Positions 47,072 through 56,016 of a stretch of DNA of 64,000 bases are shown here, in pieces. This DNA is from Pseudoalteromonas sp. CO133X (GTDB taxonomy: Bacteria > Pseudomonadota > Gammaproteobacteria > Enterobacterales > Alteromonadaceae): contig SGPE01000030.1 of NCBI GenBank assembly GCA_004208945.1, positions 558,001 through 622,000 on the forward strand, written 5' to 3'. A program made the translations under genes and the position numbers. The notes under the pieces were generated by a model. It did no database searches, was not told the DNA's origin, and worked only from the letters and a program-made list of their open reading frames with translations. Position 1 is the first letter of the stretch; every line of letters begins with the position of its first letter.

Positions 47072-47824
47072 TTATTCAGCAGCGTGGACTGGCAGTGTTA
47101 ACATATCTGGGGCAAGTTGCTTACGAGCAATGCGTAAACCTTTATTGATTTGGCTGATTGCAGAATCTGGTAATTCAACAAACGATTTTGTTTGTGTGTC
47201 CCAGCTACCTGCTTTTTTGCCGTCACGTGTTAAATAAATAAGTTCTAAACGACCGATGCGTAAGAAATCTACTTCGCGCTCTTGGCCATCTACATTAAGT
47301 AATGATGTGTACGCTTCGATAGTGCGACCGTAATCAACTTCTACTTGGTAAGATTCAAGTAAGCGGCGGAATTTTTCACTTGAAGTGATGTCTGCGCGGT
47401 CCATCATTTCTTTTAATGATGCAATACGCTTGCTACGTTCTTCAGTTAAGAAAGGCACGTCGAGTGCAACAAATTGCTCAAGACCTGTGATCATGCGCAT
47501 CATTAACGGCGTAATTTGACGCTCAATAACTGATACCTGATCCATTGACTCGTTTAACGCGTCCATTTCTGCAATTTGGTTGTTTAATTGCTTAGTTAGC
47601 TGCGCGTTATAAACTGTTAAGCCGTCAATTTCTTTATTAAGGGCTTTAAATTGTTGTAAACGACCTTGCATTGAATCTGCAATCTTGTCGATTTTTGTTT
47701 GTGATTGCGCGGCAGAGTTGTTTATTTCGCTGCTTTTATCAATTACTTTATCTAGATCGTTTGCATGTACTGTTGCAGATGCCGCTACAATACCTGCTAA
47801 AATCAGTGGTTTAACGCCTTTCAT
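47072..47824 (-). CDS. DUF3450 periplasmic coiled-coil protein
   Basis: 250 residues from the Met at 47824 (SD AAAGGTG); a Met 9 nt upstream is less well spaced. Signal peptide ends near residue 22 (TVHAND). The rest is a long coiled coil (about 30-110) and a mixed C-terminal domain with TSSEKFRRLLESYQVEVDYGR and LRIGRLELIYLTRDGK, characteristic of DUF3450. Members are found beside TtpC/ExbB genes. It is the first gene of the transducer operon. Confidence 0.9.
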   Translation of the reverse strand: MKGVKPLILAGIVAASATVHANDLDKVIDKSSEINNSAAQSQTKIDKIADSMQGRLQQFKALNKEIDGLTVYNAQLTKQLNNQIAEMDALNESMDQVSVIERQITPLMMRMITGLEQFVALDVPFLTEERSKRIASLKEMMDRADITSSEKFRRLLESYQVEVDYGRTIEAYTSLLNVDGQEREVDFLRIGRLELIYLTRDGKKAGSWDTQTKSFVELPDSAISQINKGLRIARKQLAPDMLTLPVHAAE

Positions 47825-48196
47825 CGCATACACCTTTACTCGTTAAGTTAGCTTAATTTGCTAGTGGGTTTGTTTTAATGTGCGAAAGGATAACGATGAA
47901 AAATGACAAGCATGTTGCGCAAAAAATACAAAAATATGACAGCTGTAACAATTCGTTTATATTAGGCTAATAAGGAAGTGATACTGGTATGAAGTTTAAG
48001 GGTTATTCTGTTTAGACTATGGGATTATTATTTGGGGTTACAGTTAAGAAAAGTGATAACAAATTCCGCTTGGGTTGAAGTTAGTTTAATCAACTATAGA
48101 GCGCGACCAACAGATATTTTTCACAAAGTTATGTCTTTTGATAATAGAAGTTGTTTTAAATATGCCAGCACTAGTAACTGCTGGCATATGATAAGT
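47825..48196. other. 372-bp gap between the transducer operon and the lipase gene
   Basis: AT-rich, with the transducer promoter expected near 47850. A 24-codon ORF (47896-47970, plus strand, SD AAAGGA) is the only coding candidate; it is too short to support. The right end has the lipase hairpin. Confidence 0.35.
48161..48188 (-). terminator. Hairpin downstream of the lipase gene
   Basis: 10-bp perfect inverted repeat (TATGCCAGCA / TGCTGGCATA) with an 8-nt loop, 9 nt beyond the lipase stop on the minus strand. The downstream tract TTTAAAAC is only partly T-rich. Confidence 0.65.
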
Positions 48197-49354
48197 TTAT
48201 ACAAGTAGAGGAGCTGTATGACTAGCCATTTCTATTGAAAATTTAGCTAATTGAGAAAGTTTCATAAGCATCTTCTTAAAAATCAAGCGAATACCACGGT
48301 AACTAAAATCTATGAACTTTCCTGCGGGCAGGCCACAGAATACATACATATGACCCACTATCCCTTTTACTTCAGCTGCATAGGCCTGAGTTGTTTCTAT
48401 CTCATTTGCTAAATAGGTCGCAATAGCATCATAAATAGTGAGTAAGCCCGTTACACTTGCTTGTATCGAATGTAATACACCTTTTTTATTTAAAAAGTCG
48501 AGCAGCGCGGCGCCTATCTTTTTGGCCCAGCGAACAGAAAAGTGAGCTTGATGACGTTTTTCAAAATCAAGGCGAATAGCTTCTTGGTGACGTAACTCAA
48601 ACCCTTTTTGAATATCAGCATAGCTTTTGTATTTTGATGCCGTATTTAAATATCCAGGGGTCGGGTTAGTCATACTATGTGCACCAGGAGAGATATTCTG
48701 TGCCGAATTTAAAATATATTCGTCTGTGGTGTGTACAAAAGGCCAAACAGGCACCATAGGTACGGGATCACCTGCGTGAACACAGCGATATACGCCTTGT
48801 AACGCTTGCTCAGTATGACTTGCAAAACTTAAAAAACCAACTCTAGGTGCACCAAAAGTATACAGTTTCACAGGTACTTTAAAGCGTTGTTTTAGCCAAT
48901 TAGCGGCTAAATTCGCCAACGCTCCACCTAAGCTGTGGCCAACAACATGGACTGGTGCCGTAGGGTTTTGCGAAAAGTATTGCTCTAGTTGTGATTTAAG
49001 TGAATTAAAAGTTTGATTAAATCCCGCATGTACACTCTGATTATTAGGTCCTGTTGCGACACCGCAATGTAAATCAGTAAGACAATCGCGCATTTTTGCT
49101 GTACCACGAAGTGCTAGTACATAATGATCTTTAAACGCCCCTGTTCTTCCTTTAGCAATACAGCCAAATGGAGTTTGGTGCCGAAAAATTCGTTCTAAAA
49201 TAGAGCCACTGATACCTGTAATATTGTTGTTATCAAAATTAAATAAAGGGCTTAGATAGGGGTAGCTAGCAGAAGTTTTTAATCCGCCCTGCTCAAGAGT
49301 TGCATAGGCAATGTTGGCAAAATGTGCTGCTTGTGTTGGTTGTAATGAAATCAT
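48197..49354 (-). CDS. Class 3 lipase without signal peptide
   Basis: 385 residues of the class 3 (fungal-type) lipase family. The nucleophile elbow is VVGHSLGGALANLAANW (about 127-143), the oxyanion loop is in YVLALRGTAKMRDC and the acid is GDPVPMVPVW (about 197-206). His candidates follow in FVHTTDEY or AHSMTNP. The C-terminal 120 residues are an amphipathic helical region of unknown role. There is no signal peptide. Lipases of this class without a signal are known as contact-delivered antibacterial effectors (for example TseL of V. cholerae); no secretion genes are seen here, so that role is only a hypothesis. It follows a small unknown gene by 30 nt. Confidence 0.85.
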   Translation of the reverse strand: MISLQPTQAAHFANIAYATLEQGGLKTSASYPYLSPLFNFDNNNITGISGSILERIFRHQTPFGCIAKGRTGAFKDHYVLALRGTAKMRDCLTDLHCGVATGPNNQSVHAGFNQTFNSLKSQLEQYFSQNPTAPVHVVGHSLGGALANLAANWLKQRFKVPVKLYTFGAPRVGFLSFASHTEQALQGVYRCVHAGDPVPMVPVWPFVHTTDEYILNSAQNISPGAHSMTNPTPGYLNTASKYKSYADIQKGFELRHQEAIRLDFEKRHQAHFSVRWAKKIGAALLDFLNKKGVLHSIQASVTGLLTIYDAIATYLANEIETTQAYAAEVKGIVGHMYVFCGLPAGKFIDFSYRGIRLIFKKMLMKLSQLAKFSIEMASHTAPLLV

Positions 49355-49384
49355 ATTTATCTTCCGTAATAAAATGTTGAATTT

Positions 49385-49927
49385 TTAGTTTAAATTATTA
49401 GCTTCATCAATAATTTGCTGTGGGTCAATTATAGTGAAGTCTTTATCCCACCTACAAATTGATGAACCTGTAAGCAATAAGTTTGGTTGCTCTGGATTAT
49501 CAAACTTAAAAAAGACTTCTTTATTATTAATATCTCCGTTTAATTCCTTTAATTTTTGCGAGTATTCGTGCATAGGATGTATGCTGTATAGGGTTGCCGC
49601 CCATAATAAATATTCCTGCCTCTTATAAAAAAATTTAATCTGTTGAGCAGTTCTCATATCGACGAAAGGAATACCTGGTTGATCAGAACGTATTATCCAT
49701 TCAGGAAAATTAAAGTTTCCATGAGCGTCTGTGTAAGTCGCATCTTTTCTTGCTTTTCCGTCACAAAAATATAAACCACGCTCAATTTTTACGTTGGCCA
49801 AAGGTTCACCATTATTTGTTAAGCGGCCTGTAACCTCTGGGCACAAATGCACTTTATATGTGCCAAACTTATCTAAAAGAGGCTGAATTATTGTGCTAAA
49901 GGATTGGAGTTTATCGATGAGTGACAT
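49385..49927 (-). CDS. Small transthyretin-like/DUF6795-type protein beside lipase
   Basis: 180 residues, no signal peptide. The N-terminal third has an Ig-like beta sandwich pattern, CPEVTGRLTNNGEPLANVKI then DATYTDAHGNFNFPEW, like carboxypeptidase-regulatory/transthyretin repeats and the DUF6795 family. Conserved-looking Cys/Trp occur late (SICRWDKDF). It is transcribed just before the lipase gene with a 30-nt gap, so they are probably partners; immunity or chaperone function is conjecture. Confidence 0.6.
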   Translation of the reverse strand: MSLIDKLQSFSTIIQPLLDKFGTYKVHLCPEVTGRLTNNGEPLANVKIERGLYFCDGKARKDATYTDAHGNFNFPEWIIRSDQPGIPFVDMRTAQQIKFFYKRQEYLLWAATLYSIHPMHEYSQKLKELNGDINNKEVFFKFDNPEQPNLLLTGSSICRWDKDFTIIDPQQIIDEANNLN

Positions 49928-50278
49928 TTGAACCTCTTAATTTATAAATGGAATTACGAGGTATTGCGTAAAAAAGTGTTGTACGCAGAATATCCACATT
50001 CCATGTCAATATTGTCAGCATTTTATAGTCTAGGTGAAAATATGCAATCAATTTTAGAGTGATGTAATAGATTATGTTGCACTAAAATTACACAGAATGA
50101 AATTAGTAAGCTTGTACTAGGCTAAATATGTTGAGACAGGCAAAGGTGCAGGGCTAGGCTAACTTGGAGGTTATACAATAATGTAATGTAATTTTTTTGG
50201 TTTTACCTTTTGAAGGAACATTATTTTGTGGTGTTGTATAGTTACAGGCAAGTTAATATATGAGGTTGTTGAAAAGCA
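49928..50278. other. 351-bp gap upstream of the lipase pair
   Basis: AT-rich divergent promoter region; no operator, RNA or ORF could be supported. Confidence 0.35.
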
Positions 50279-50638
50279 ATGGAACCTCTTAAGGTGTGGT
50301 TTTTAACTCTATTTCTTACATCAGCTGGCCTTTTCTTTTTTATAATATTACCAATGCTAATAGCTATAAAAGATAAGAAAACTCAGCTAATAGAGGATAC
50401 TCTTGATTATGGTAATCGTTTTTACTCATTAAATATCATAACTGCTGGTAGCGGCGCATTGCACTATGGTTCTATCTTTCTATTCGACAGGTATGCAAAA
50501 CGCTATAAAGTAATGGAGAAAAGAGAAAATGTTCCCAAAAACTTGCAGATTTGGTTTAAGCTTTATTATGTTTTATTTATAACATTTAGCTCAATGTTTT
50601 TATTGGCATGCCTTATGGCATATTTTTATTTAAATTGA
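50279..50638 (+). CDS. Small membrane protein, hypothetical
   Basis: 119 residues with two strong hydrophobic segments (about 8-29 and 95-117) and a basic/aromatic cytoplasmic loop (RYAKRYKVMEKRENVPKN). SD is poor and the gene is AT-rich. It is divergent from the lipase locus and convergent on the DsbA-like gene. No family recognised; the position makes it a possible membrane immunity protein, but this is speculation. Confidence 0.6.
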   Translation: MEPLKVWFLTLFLTSAGLFFFIILPMLIAIKDKKTQLIEDTLDYGNRFYSLNIITAGSGALHYGSIFLFDRYAKRYKVMEKRENVPKNLQIWFKLYYVLFITFSSMFLLACLMAYFYLN

Positions 50639-50648
50639 CTGTTATTCT

Positions 50649-51269
50649 TTAATTTGATGGCACTGACACTAATTGCATAACCTGCTGGTAAGTGCTTTGC
50701 CAGTCTTGATAATTAACAGGCACAGCATAGTAAGTTCCTTTATTTTCAATAACTAAAGACGGAAAACCTTGGACAGGCAAGCTCCTAACCTCGTTTATTT
50801 CATTCATTAGTAAAGAATTAATTTTTTCACTTTGAATTTCTGTAATAAAGGTGTTTTTTGCTAAACCAATTTGCTCGGCTAGATTGGCAAGCGTGCTTAT
50901 GTCAGATGGGTTTTGTGCATTTAGGTAGTAGGCTTTTTGAATTGCGTAGAGCATCTCAAGCTCTTTGTTGTATTGCCTTGCAACAAGCACAGCACGGCAT
51001 GCAGGGTAAGTTGAGCGACGTGGTTGAGTTTTCAGCCAAAAGTCATGATTAAACTTAGTGCCAAGCTGCTGTTCTATACGTTGCCATGTTTGCTGTAAAA
51101 ATTGCTGCATATCTTTAGGCATTGGTTCATCAGAATCAGGCGCAAGACCACCCACTTTATATTCAATAGCGAGTTTATCCCCTAGGGCTTCTTTCAGTTT
51201 TAACCAGGTCTCTCTATAACCCCAGCACCAACTGCACATTGGGTCATATACATAAATCAGCTTTGCCAT
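50649..51269 (-). CDS. DsbA-family (FrnE-like) thioredoxin-fold oxidoreductase
   Basis: 206 residues with an N-terminal CSWCWG active site (CxxC near residues 12-15), the helical insertion of DsbA-like proteins and the cis-Pro loop VQGFPSLVIENKGTYY (about 165-180). No signal peptide, so cytoplasmic, as in FrnE-type isomerases. Its start abuts the stop of the diguanylate cyclase gene, so the pair is probably one operon. Confidence 0.9.
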   Translation of the reverse strand: MAKLIYVYDPMCSWCWGYRETWLKLKEALGDKLAIEYKVGGLAPDSDEPMPKDMQQFLQQTWQRIEQQLGTKFNHDFWLKTQPRRSTYPACRAVLVARQYNKELEMLYAIQKAYYLNAQNPSDISTLANLAEQIGLAKNTFITEIQSEKINSLLMNEINEVRSLPVQGFPSLVIENKGTYYAVPVNYQDWQSTYQQVMQLVSVPSN

Positions 51270-52349
51270 TTAGCTCACCTCATGGAAATCAGACACCACC
51301 ACATTACGCCCTTTTGCTTTGGCTTTATACAAATTATCATCAGCTTGCTTTATCGCTTTACTAAATTGGCTACCATGTTCAAGGTTTGCAATACCAATAC
51401 TGCAAGTAATAGAAATAGACTGGCCAACATCATAAGCTATTTGCTTATTTGATACGTATTCACGTAGTTTTTCAGCAACACCATGGGCTGTTTTCAAACT
51501 TGCTTTTGGTAATAGAATCATAAATTCTTCACCGCCATAGCGTGCTTTTATATCTGTGCCACGTAGTTTATCGTGAAGCATGGAGGTAAAGGCAATTAAA
51601 ACCTGGTCGCCAAAGTCATGGCCATAGGTGTCATTGAGCACTTTAAAGTTGTCTAGGTCGATTAATAACACAGACATAGGTAAATAACTGTTCGCTTCTG
51701 TATCAAGCCTTGGCTGAATGTGTTCATAAATATAACGCCGATTGGCAAGGCCAGTTAGGGGATCGGTTAATGCATCTCGCTTCTCTATCAATGTAATATC
51801 TGCAATTTTTTGATGGCTCTTTTTTCTAAAGTATTCACTTATCGCAGAAAATAAAATAACCAGCGAAAATGAGGCCAAAAAACGAGAAACTTCAACATCG
51901 CCATACTGCACTTGCCCAAAGTTGGGGCCAAATAACATTAATAAAGTACTGATATACATCACAGCCATTAATGCACTGCCAAACATCAACCCCAATGTGA
52001 CATAAGAAACCACAGGGTAAAACATAACCCAATAAAGGGCTGTATTCTCTTTTCCTCCAGTGTAGATAAGAGAAATACACAAAAGTAAAACGATCGACAT
52101 AATAATACAGGCAATTGTCATCAAGTTACCTGTTTTAAAGTAATACAGTAAACAAAGCACGATTGTTATATCACTAACAATTAACATCACAGTTAGTGGC
52201 ATTTCATAAATATGGAAATTAGAAATGACTAACGATGTAATCAATACAAGTGCAAAAAATGCCATTGTAAACAAGGTAAAGGCACGGCGTTGTTTATCCG
52301 CCGTGTCAACGGTTTTTGTGGTTACGGCTGTAAGCCAATTTTGGTCCAA
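51270..52349 (-). CDS. Membrane-bound diguanylate cyclase (GGDEF)
   Basis: 359 residues. Six hydrophobic segments occupy about residues 25-185 (MASE-like sensor module, ligand unknown), followed by a GGDEF domain with RDALTGLANRR, LLIDLDNFKVLNDTYGHDFGD and the active site YGGEEFMILL (about 285-294). The cyclic-di-GMP product would favour surface attachment over motility. It is adjacent to a chemoreceptor gene upstream and a DsbA-like gene downstream. Confidence 0.94.
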   Translation of the reverse strand: MDQNWLTAVTTKTVDTADKQRRAFTLFTMAFFALVLITSLVISNFHIYEMPLTVMLIVSDITIVLCLLYYFKTGNLMTIACIIMSIVLLLCISLIYTGGKENTALYWVMFYPVVSYVTLGLMFGSALMAVMYISTLLMLFGPNFGQVQYGDVEVSRFLASFSLVILFSAISEYFRKKSHQKIADITLIEKRDALTDPLTGLANRRYIYEHIQPRLDTEANSYLPMSVLLIDLDNFKVLNDTYGHDFGDQVLIAFTSMLHDKLRGTDIKARYGGEEFMILLPKASLKTAHGVAEKLREYVSNKQIAYDVGQSISITCSIGIANLEHGSQFSKAIKQADDNLYKAKAKGRNVVVSDFHEVS

Positions 52350-52371
52350 TACAGTATAATTCCGTTGTTAA

Positions 52372-54261
52372 TTAAACTTTAAAGGTTAACACGAGCTTTT
52401 CTAGCTCATAAAACTGTGCTTTAAGTTTAGTGCACTCATTCAAGGTGTTATTTAAGTTATTTTGACCTTGGTTAGACAACTCACTAATTGAGTGAATATC
52501 ACTATCGAGGCTCTTTATAACATGATTTTGTTCCGTCGTAGCGTTAGCAACACTATGATTTACTTCATCTATTGACTCTATAGCATGGGTGACTTCAGAC
52601 ATTTTTTCGCCCGCAACATTGGCTTGTGCCACACTTTTTTCACTGTCTTTTATACTCGCAGTCATTACTTCTACTGCCGAGGCAGAACCCTGCTGAAGCT
52701 GCGAAATCATCTCTTCAATTTCTTGCGTCGATTGTTGTGTACGATGTGCTAACTGACGCACTTCATCTGCCACAACGGCAAAGCCTCGCCCTGCTTCACC
52801 AGCCCTAGCAGCTTCAATCGCAGCATTTAGTGCCAGTAAATTAGTTTGCTCACTCACCCCTTTAATCACTTCAAGGATCTGACCAATGCTTACGGTATGT
52901 GCATCTAGGCTGTTGATTGTTTTTTGTGCTTGTTCCATATTGCGTGACAGTGCATTAATTGCAGCAAGGTTATCTGCCAGTGCAGCCTGACTTTGAAGCG
53001 ATTGGTTATTAGCACTTGTAGCAAGTGTTGATGCATGACTTGCACTGTTGGATATTTCCACTGCACTTGAAGTAAGCTCGTTAATTGCAGTTGCCACGTT
53101 ATCAGTACGTTTAGTTTGATCTGCGTACATAGCTAATGTGCCTTGGGTTTGATTAACCAAGCTCTCTACCAGGCGCTCTAACTCTACTGTGGTGTTTTTA
53201 ACTTGCTCGATAGAGCCATGAATTTTTTCAATAAAAGCATTAAAGTAGTGACTTAGTTCACCAAACTCATCATTGTTTTCAACCTCAAGGCGGCGGGTCA
53301 AGTCCCCTTCACCTTGAGCAATGTCTTTAATGGCATCGTTTAAACGCTGCATTGGTCGCATTAAATAACGAAGTAAAAACTGCATCATTAGCACAATGGC
53401 GGCGATACCGATTAACATATAAATGGCCGCCATGTTTCTAAATGAGGCCACCGATGAGTAAGCAATTTCTTCGTTGATCACCACACCTAAATACCAGTCA
53501 ACGTTTTGAATTCCTTTAATTTTAGTGAACGACACAAGTTTTTCTAAACCACCAACTTGCACTTCAACAAACTCAGATTGTAAAGACAGGCTTTTACCAA
53601 ACAAGTCGCGCATGTTCTTATCGTTAAATTTTGTGTCTGGGTGGCTTAATATGCGCCCTTCACTGTCGAGTAAAAAGCCATAACCAAACCCTAAAAAGTC
53701 AATTTCGTTAACGATCTTTGTAATAGTTTTCATATCGATATCGGCACCTGCAACCCCACTAAAAACACCATTGGCTTGCATAGGCGCAACAGCAGAAATA
53801 GTTAGCTCGTTAGTGGTTACATCAATATAAGGTGCAGTAAATGCGGTGTTTGTTTTGTTTTCAACAAGCTTGTACCACGGCCGAGTCGTGGCATCGTAAT
53901 CAGGTGGTAATACAACTGATTGGTCATTCAAAACAAAAGTACCATCGGTAATACCAATGTAGGTGTTTTTAAAATCGCCTGCTTTATCCGCTGTGTTTAG
54001 CTGTGTCAGTGTTAGGCTTTTACTGTCTCCTAACTGATAGGTTTCGGCAACAGATGAAACAATAGCCAGCTTCGCGTTTAGCCAATTTGCTATATTTTGC
54101 GATACCGATTGAGAAATCTCTTGAAGAACGAGCGAAAGCTGCTCCTGCGTTTGGCTACGCATAGAGATGAAATTGTTAATGGTGAATAAACCGAGCACTA
54201 TCACTAAAACCAGTGATGCTGCCACAGTTACCTTGGTGGTAAATTTAAGAGTGCTTTGCAT
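52372..54261 (-). CDS. Methyl-accepting chemotaxis protein, dCache, sugar-operon co-regulated
   Basis: 629-residue chemoreceptor: TM1 (about 10-30), periplasmic double-Cache domain (about 35-275) with DATTRPWYKLVENK, TM2 (about 278-298), HAMP and the signalling tip EAGRGFAVVADEVRQLAHR. A 19-nt palindrome identical to one in front of the sugar-catabolic operon lies about 195 nt upstream (54456-54474), suggesting that the receptor is controlled by the same regulator and senses that sugar or a related ligand. The operator link is inferred; the domain call is firm. Confidence 0.94.
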   Translation of the reverse strand: MQSTLKFTTKVTVAASLVLVIVLGLFTINNFISMRSQTQEQLSLVLQEISQSVSQNIANWLNAKLAIVSSVAETYQLGDSKSLTLTQLNTADKAGDFKNTYIGITDGTFVLNDQSVVLPPDYDATTRPWYKLVENKTNTAFTAPYIDVTTNELTISAVAPMQANGVFSGVAGADIDMKTITKIVNEIDFLGFGYGFLLDSEGRILSHPDTKFNDKNMRDLFGKSLSLQSEFVEVQVGGLEKLVSFTKIKGIQNVDWYLGVVINEEIAYSSVASFRNMAAIYMLIGIAAIVLMMQFLLRYLMRPMQRLNDAIKDIAQGEGDLTRRLEVENNDEFGELSHYFNAFIEKIHGSIEQVKNTTVELERLVESLVNQTQGTLAMYADQTKRTDNVATAINELTSSAVEISNSASHASTLATSANNQSLQSQAALADNLAAINALSRNMEQAQKTINSLDAHTVSIGQILEVIKGVSEQTNLLALNAAIEAARAGEAGRGFAVVADEVRQLAHRTQQSTQEIEEMISQLQQGSASAVEVMTASIKDSEKSVAQANVAGEKMSEVTHAIESIDEVNHSVANATTEQNHVIKSLDSDIHSISELSNQGQNNLNNTLNECTKLKAQFYELEKLVLTFKV

Positions 54262-54455
54262 GACAAACCTGTTTGTTATTTTTTTCGTTGTTAGCTATTT
54301 ATTTTTAACAAATTAAAACCACTTTGTCTTATAAATTTAGGCTAAAACAGTAAAAACGTCCCAATTTAAAGTAAACGCTTTCTATATAAATCAATTACTT
54401 TGTTAACGGCAGGCAGCTTTGCTTCTAAAGTTAATAAATGAAATATGCTCAAATT

Positions 54456-54474
54456 AATAATTGGAACGTTCCTA
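54456..54474. promoter_or_regulatory. LacI-type operator upstream of the chemoreceptor gene
   Basis: Its reverse complement is identical over 19 nt to 55949-55967 and includes the perfect palindrome GGAACGTTCC (54463-54472). It is about 195 nt upstream of the chemoreceptor start and downstream of the sugar transporter terminator. Confidence 0.75.
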
Positions 54475-54560
54475 CAACCAACGTAATATTTGCACCTTGA
54501 ATACGTATTCATTAAACAGTTATATCATGTAAATTTACTTGTCCAGTGTTCATTAGGCAT

Positions 54561-54590
54561 AAAAAACCCCGCAACATTGTGCGGGGTTTT
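54561..54590 (-). terminator. Terminator of the sugar transporter gene
   Basis: 10-bp perfect stem (AAAACCCCGC / GCGGGGTTTT) with an 8-nt loop; the A-run on the left gives the T tract on the minus strand. It lies 17 nt beyond the transporter stop. Confidence 0.92.
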
Positions 54591-54606
54591 CCATCATTAA
54601 AAGTGA

Positions 54607-55878
54607 CTATGCAATTCGCTTTTTCCAGCTATCCGCTAAGCGAACCACGTTTAGTCCATACCAAGCAATAAATGCGTAGCACACTACAGGAACGAAGAAG
54701 CTCTGTTGAATACTCACAGTGTCGGCAACAACACCCTGTACTAATGGTACAAGTGCACCACCAACGATGGCTAAACATAACCAGCCCGAGCCTTTACTCG
54801 TCAGTGAACCCAAGCCCTCAATTGCAACTGAGAAGATTGTTGGGAACATAATTGAGTTAAATAAACCAATTGCCAGTACAGAGTAAAGTGCCACATCACC
54901 TTCTGTGAAAATAGTCACGAGCAATAATACAATTACCATCATTGCATTAAAAAATAATGCTTTTGAAGGTGCCACTTTTTGTAGTGCCGCAGAGCCAATA
55001 AAACGACCTACCATTGCACCACCCCAGTAGTAAGCAATCAAGCTTGCTGCTGCATGTTCTTCAAGGCCTGCAATGTGTGCTTCACCAAAATAATTTACTA
55101 AGAAGCTACCAATTGATACCTCAGCACCCACATAACAAAAAATCCCCACAACACCCATTATTAAATGTGGCGCCTCTTTAAGGCTGTGACTTTTGGCTTT
55201 GCAGTCTTGCTCTTCTGAATGTTCAGAAATTACTGGTAATTTAAAAAATGCAAATACCACTGCAATCGTTAAAAGTGCTGCAGCTAACATCAGATAAGGG
55301 ACTTTAACAGACTCAGCTGTTGCAGCATTCGCAGCTAATGTGCCCGCTGTACCGAAGAATAAAATCCCCCCTACATAAGGGCCAACAGTGGTACCTAGTG
55401 AGTTAAGTGCTTGTGCTAAGTTTAAACGTGATGATGCGGTTTTTTCTGGACCCAGCGCAACAACATAAGGGTTAGCTGACACTTGTAATACCGTAATACC
55501 CGAGGCTAAAACAAATAATGCACCTAAAAATAACCAGTATTCATGCACAACGACTGCTGGGTAAAATAACATACAGCCAATTGATGCCACCACAAGGCCT
55601 GTTAGTACGCCATTTTTATAACCAAGCTTTTTCACCAACATACCCGCAGGTAATGACACAATAAAATAAGCACCAAAAAAGCAAAACTGAACCAGCATCG
55701 CTTCTGTATAAGTTAAGTCGAACACCCCTTTTAGGCGTGGGATCAACACATCATTTAGAACTGTGATAAAGCCCCATAAAAAGAACAGGGTTGTCATTGC
55801 CGTCAGTGGTAGCAGATAGTTTTTATTTTGCTGCGAGCCATCGGCGACAAACGATTGGTTTGTATTAATTTCACTCAC
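54607..55878 (-). CDS. FucP/NagP-like MFS sugar transporter (FHS family)
   Basis: 423 residues with 12 membrane helices and the FHS-family opening LTAMTTLFFLWGFITVLNDVLIP (about 26-48). The cytoplasmic loop after TM6 is poor in conserved features. It is divergent from an AGE-family isomerase and fructokinase. The set suggests uptake of mannose or fructose-type hexose by proton symport. A palindromic operator lies in the shared promoter region. Confidence 0.92.
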   Translation of the reverse strand: MSEINTNQSFVADGSQQNKNYLLPLTAMTTLFFLWGFITVLNDVLIPRLKGVFDLTYTEAMLVQFCFFGAYFIVSLPAGMLVKKLGYKNGVLTGLVVASIGCMLFYPAVVVHEYWLFLGALFVLASGITVLQVSANPYVVALGPEKTASSRLNLAQALNSLGTTVGPYVGGILFFGTAGTLAANAATAESVKVPYLMLAAALLTIAVVFAFFKLPVISEHSEEQDCKAKSHSLKEAPHLIMGVVGIFCYVGAEVSIGSFLVNYFGEAHIAGLEEHAAASLIAYYWGGAMVGRFIGSAALQKVAPSKALFFNAMMVIVLLLVTIFTEGDVALYSVLAIGLFNSIMFPTIFSVAIEGLGSLTSKGSGWLCLAIVGGALVPLVQGVVADTVSIQQSFFVPVVCYAFIAWYGLNVVRLADSWKKRIA

Positions 55879-55948
55879 GTGGTTTTCACTCCGTTAACAA
55901 GTTGTGTTCGATTCTACACATTGATGTAAAAATAGCACAAGGATTTAA

Positions 55949-55967
55949 TAGGAACGTTCCAATTATT
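55949..55967. promoter_or_regulatory. LacI-type operator in the divergent sugar promoter
   Basis: Core palindrome GGAACGTTCC at 55951-55960 within 19 nt identical (as reverse complement) to the site at 54456-54474. It is 71 nt upstream of the transporter start and 50 nt upstream of the isomerase start, well placed to control both. The regulator gene is not in the window. Confidence 0.8.
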
Positions 55968-56016
55968 TAATTTCCTGCTATGATTGTATTATCTTAAATA
56001 TTCAGCTGGAGAAGAT

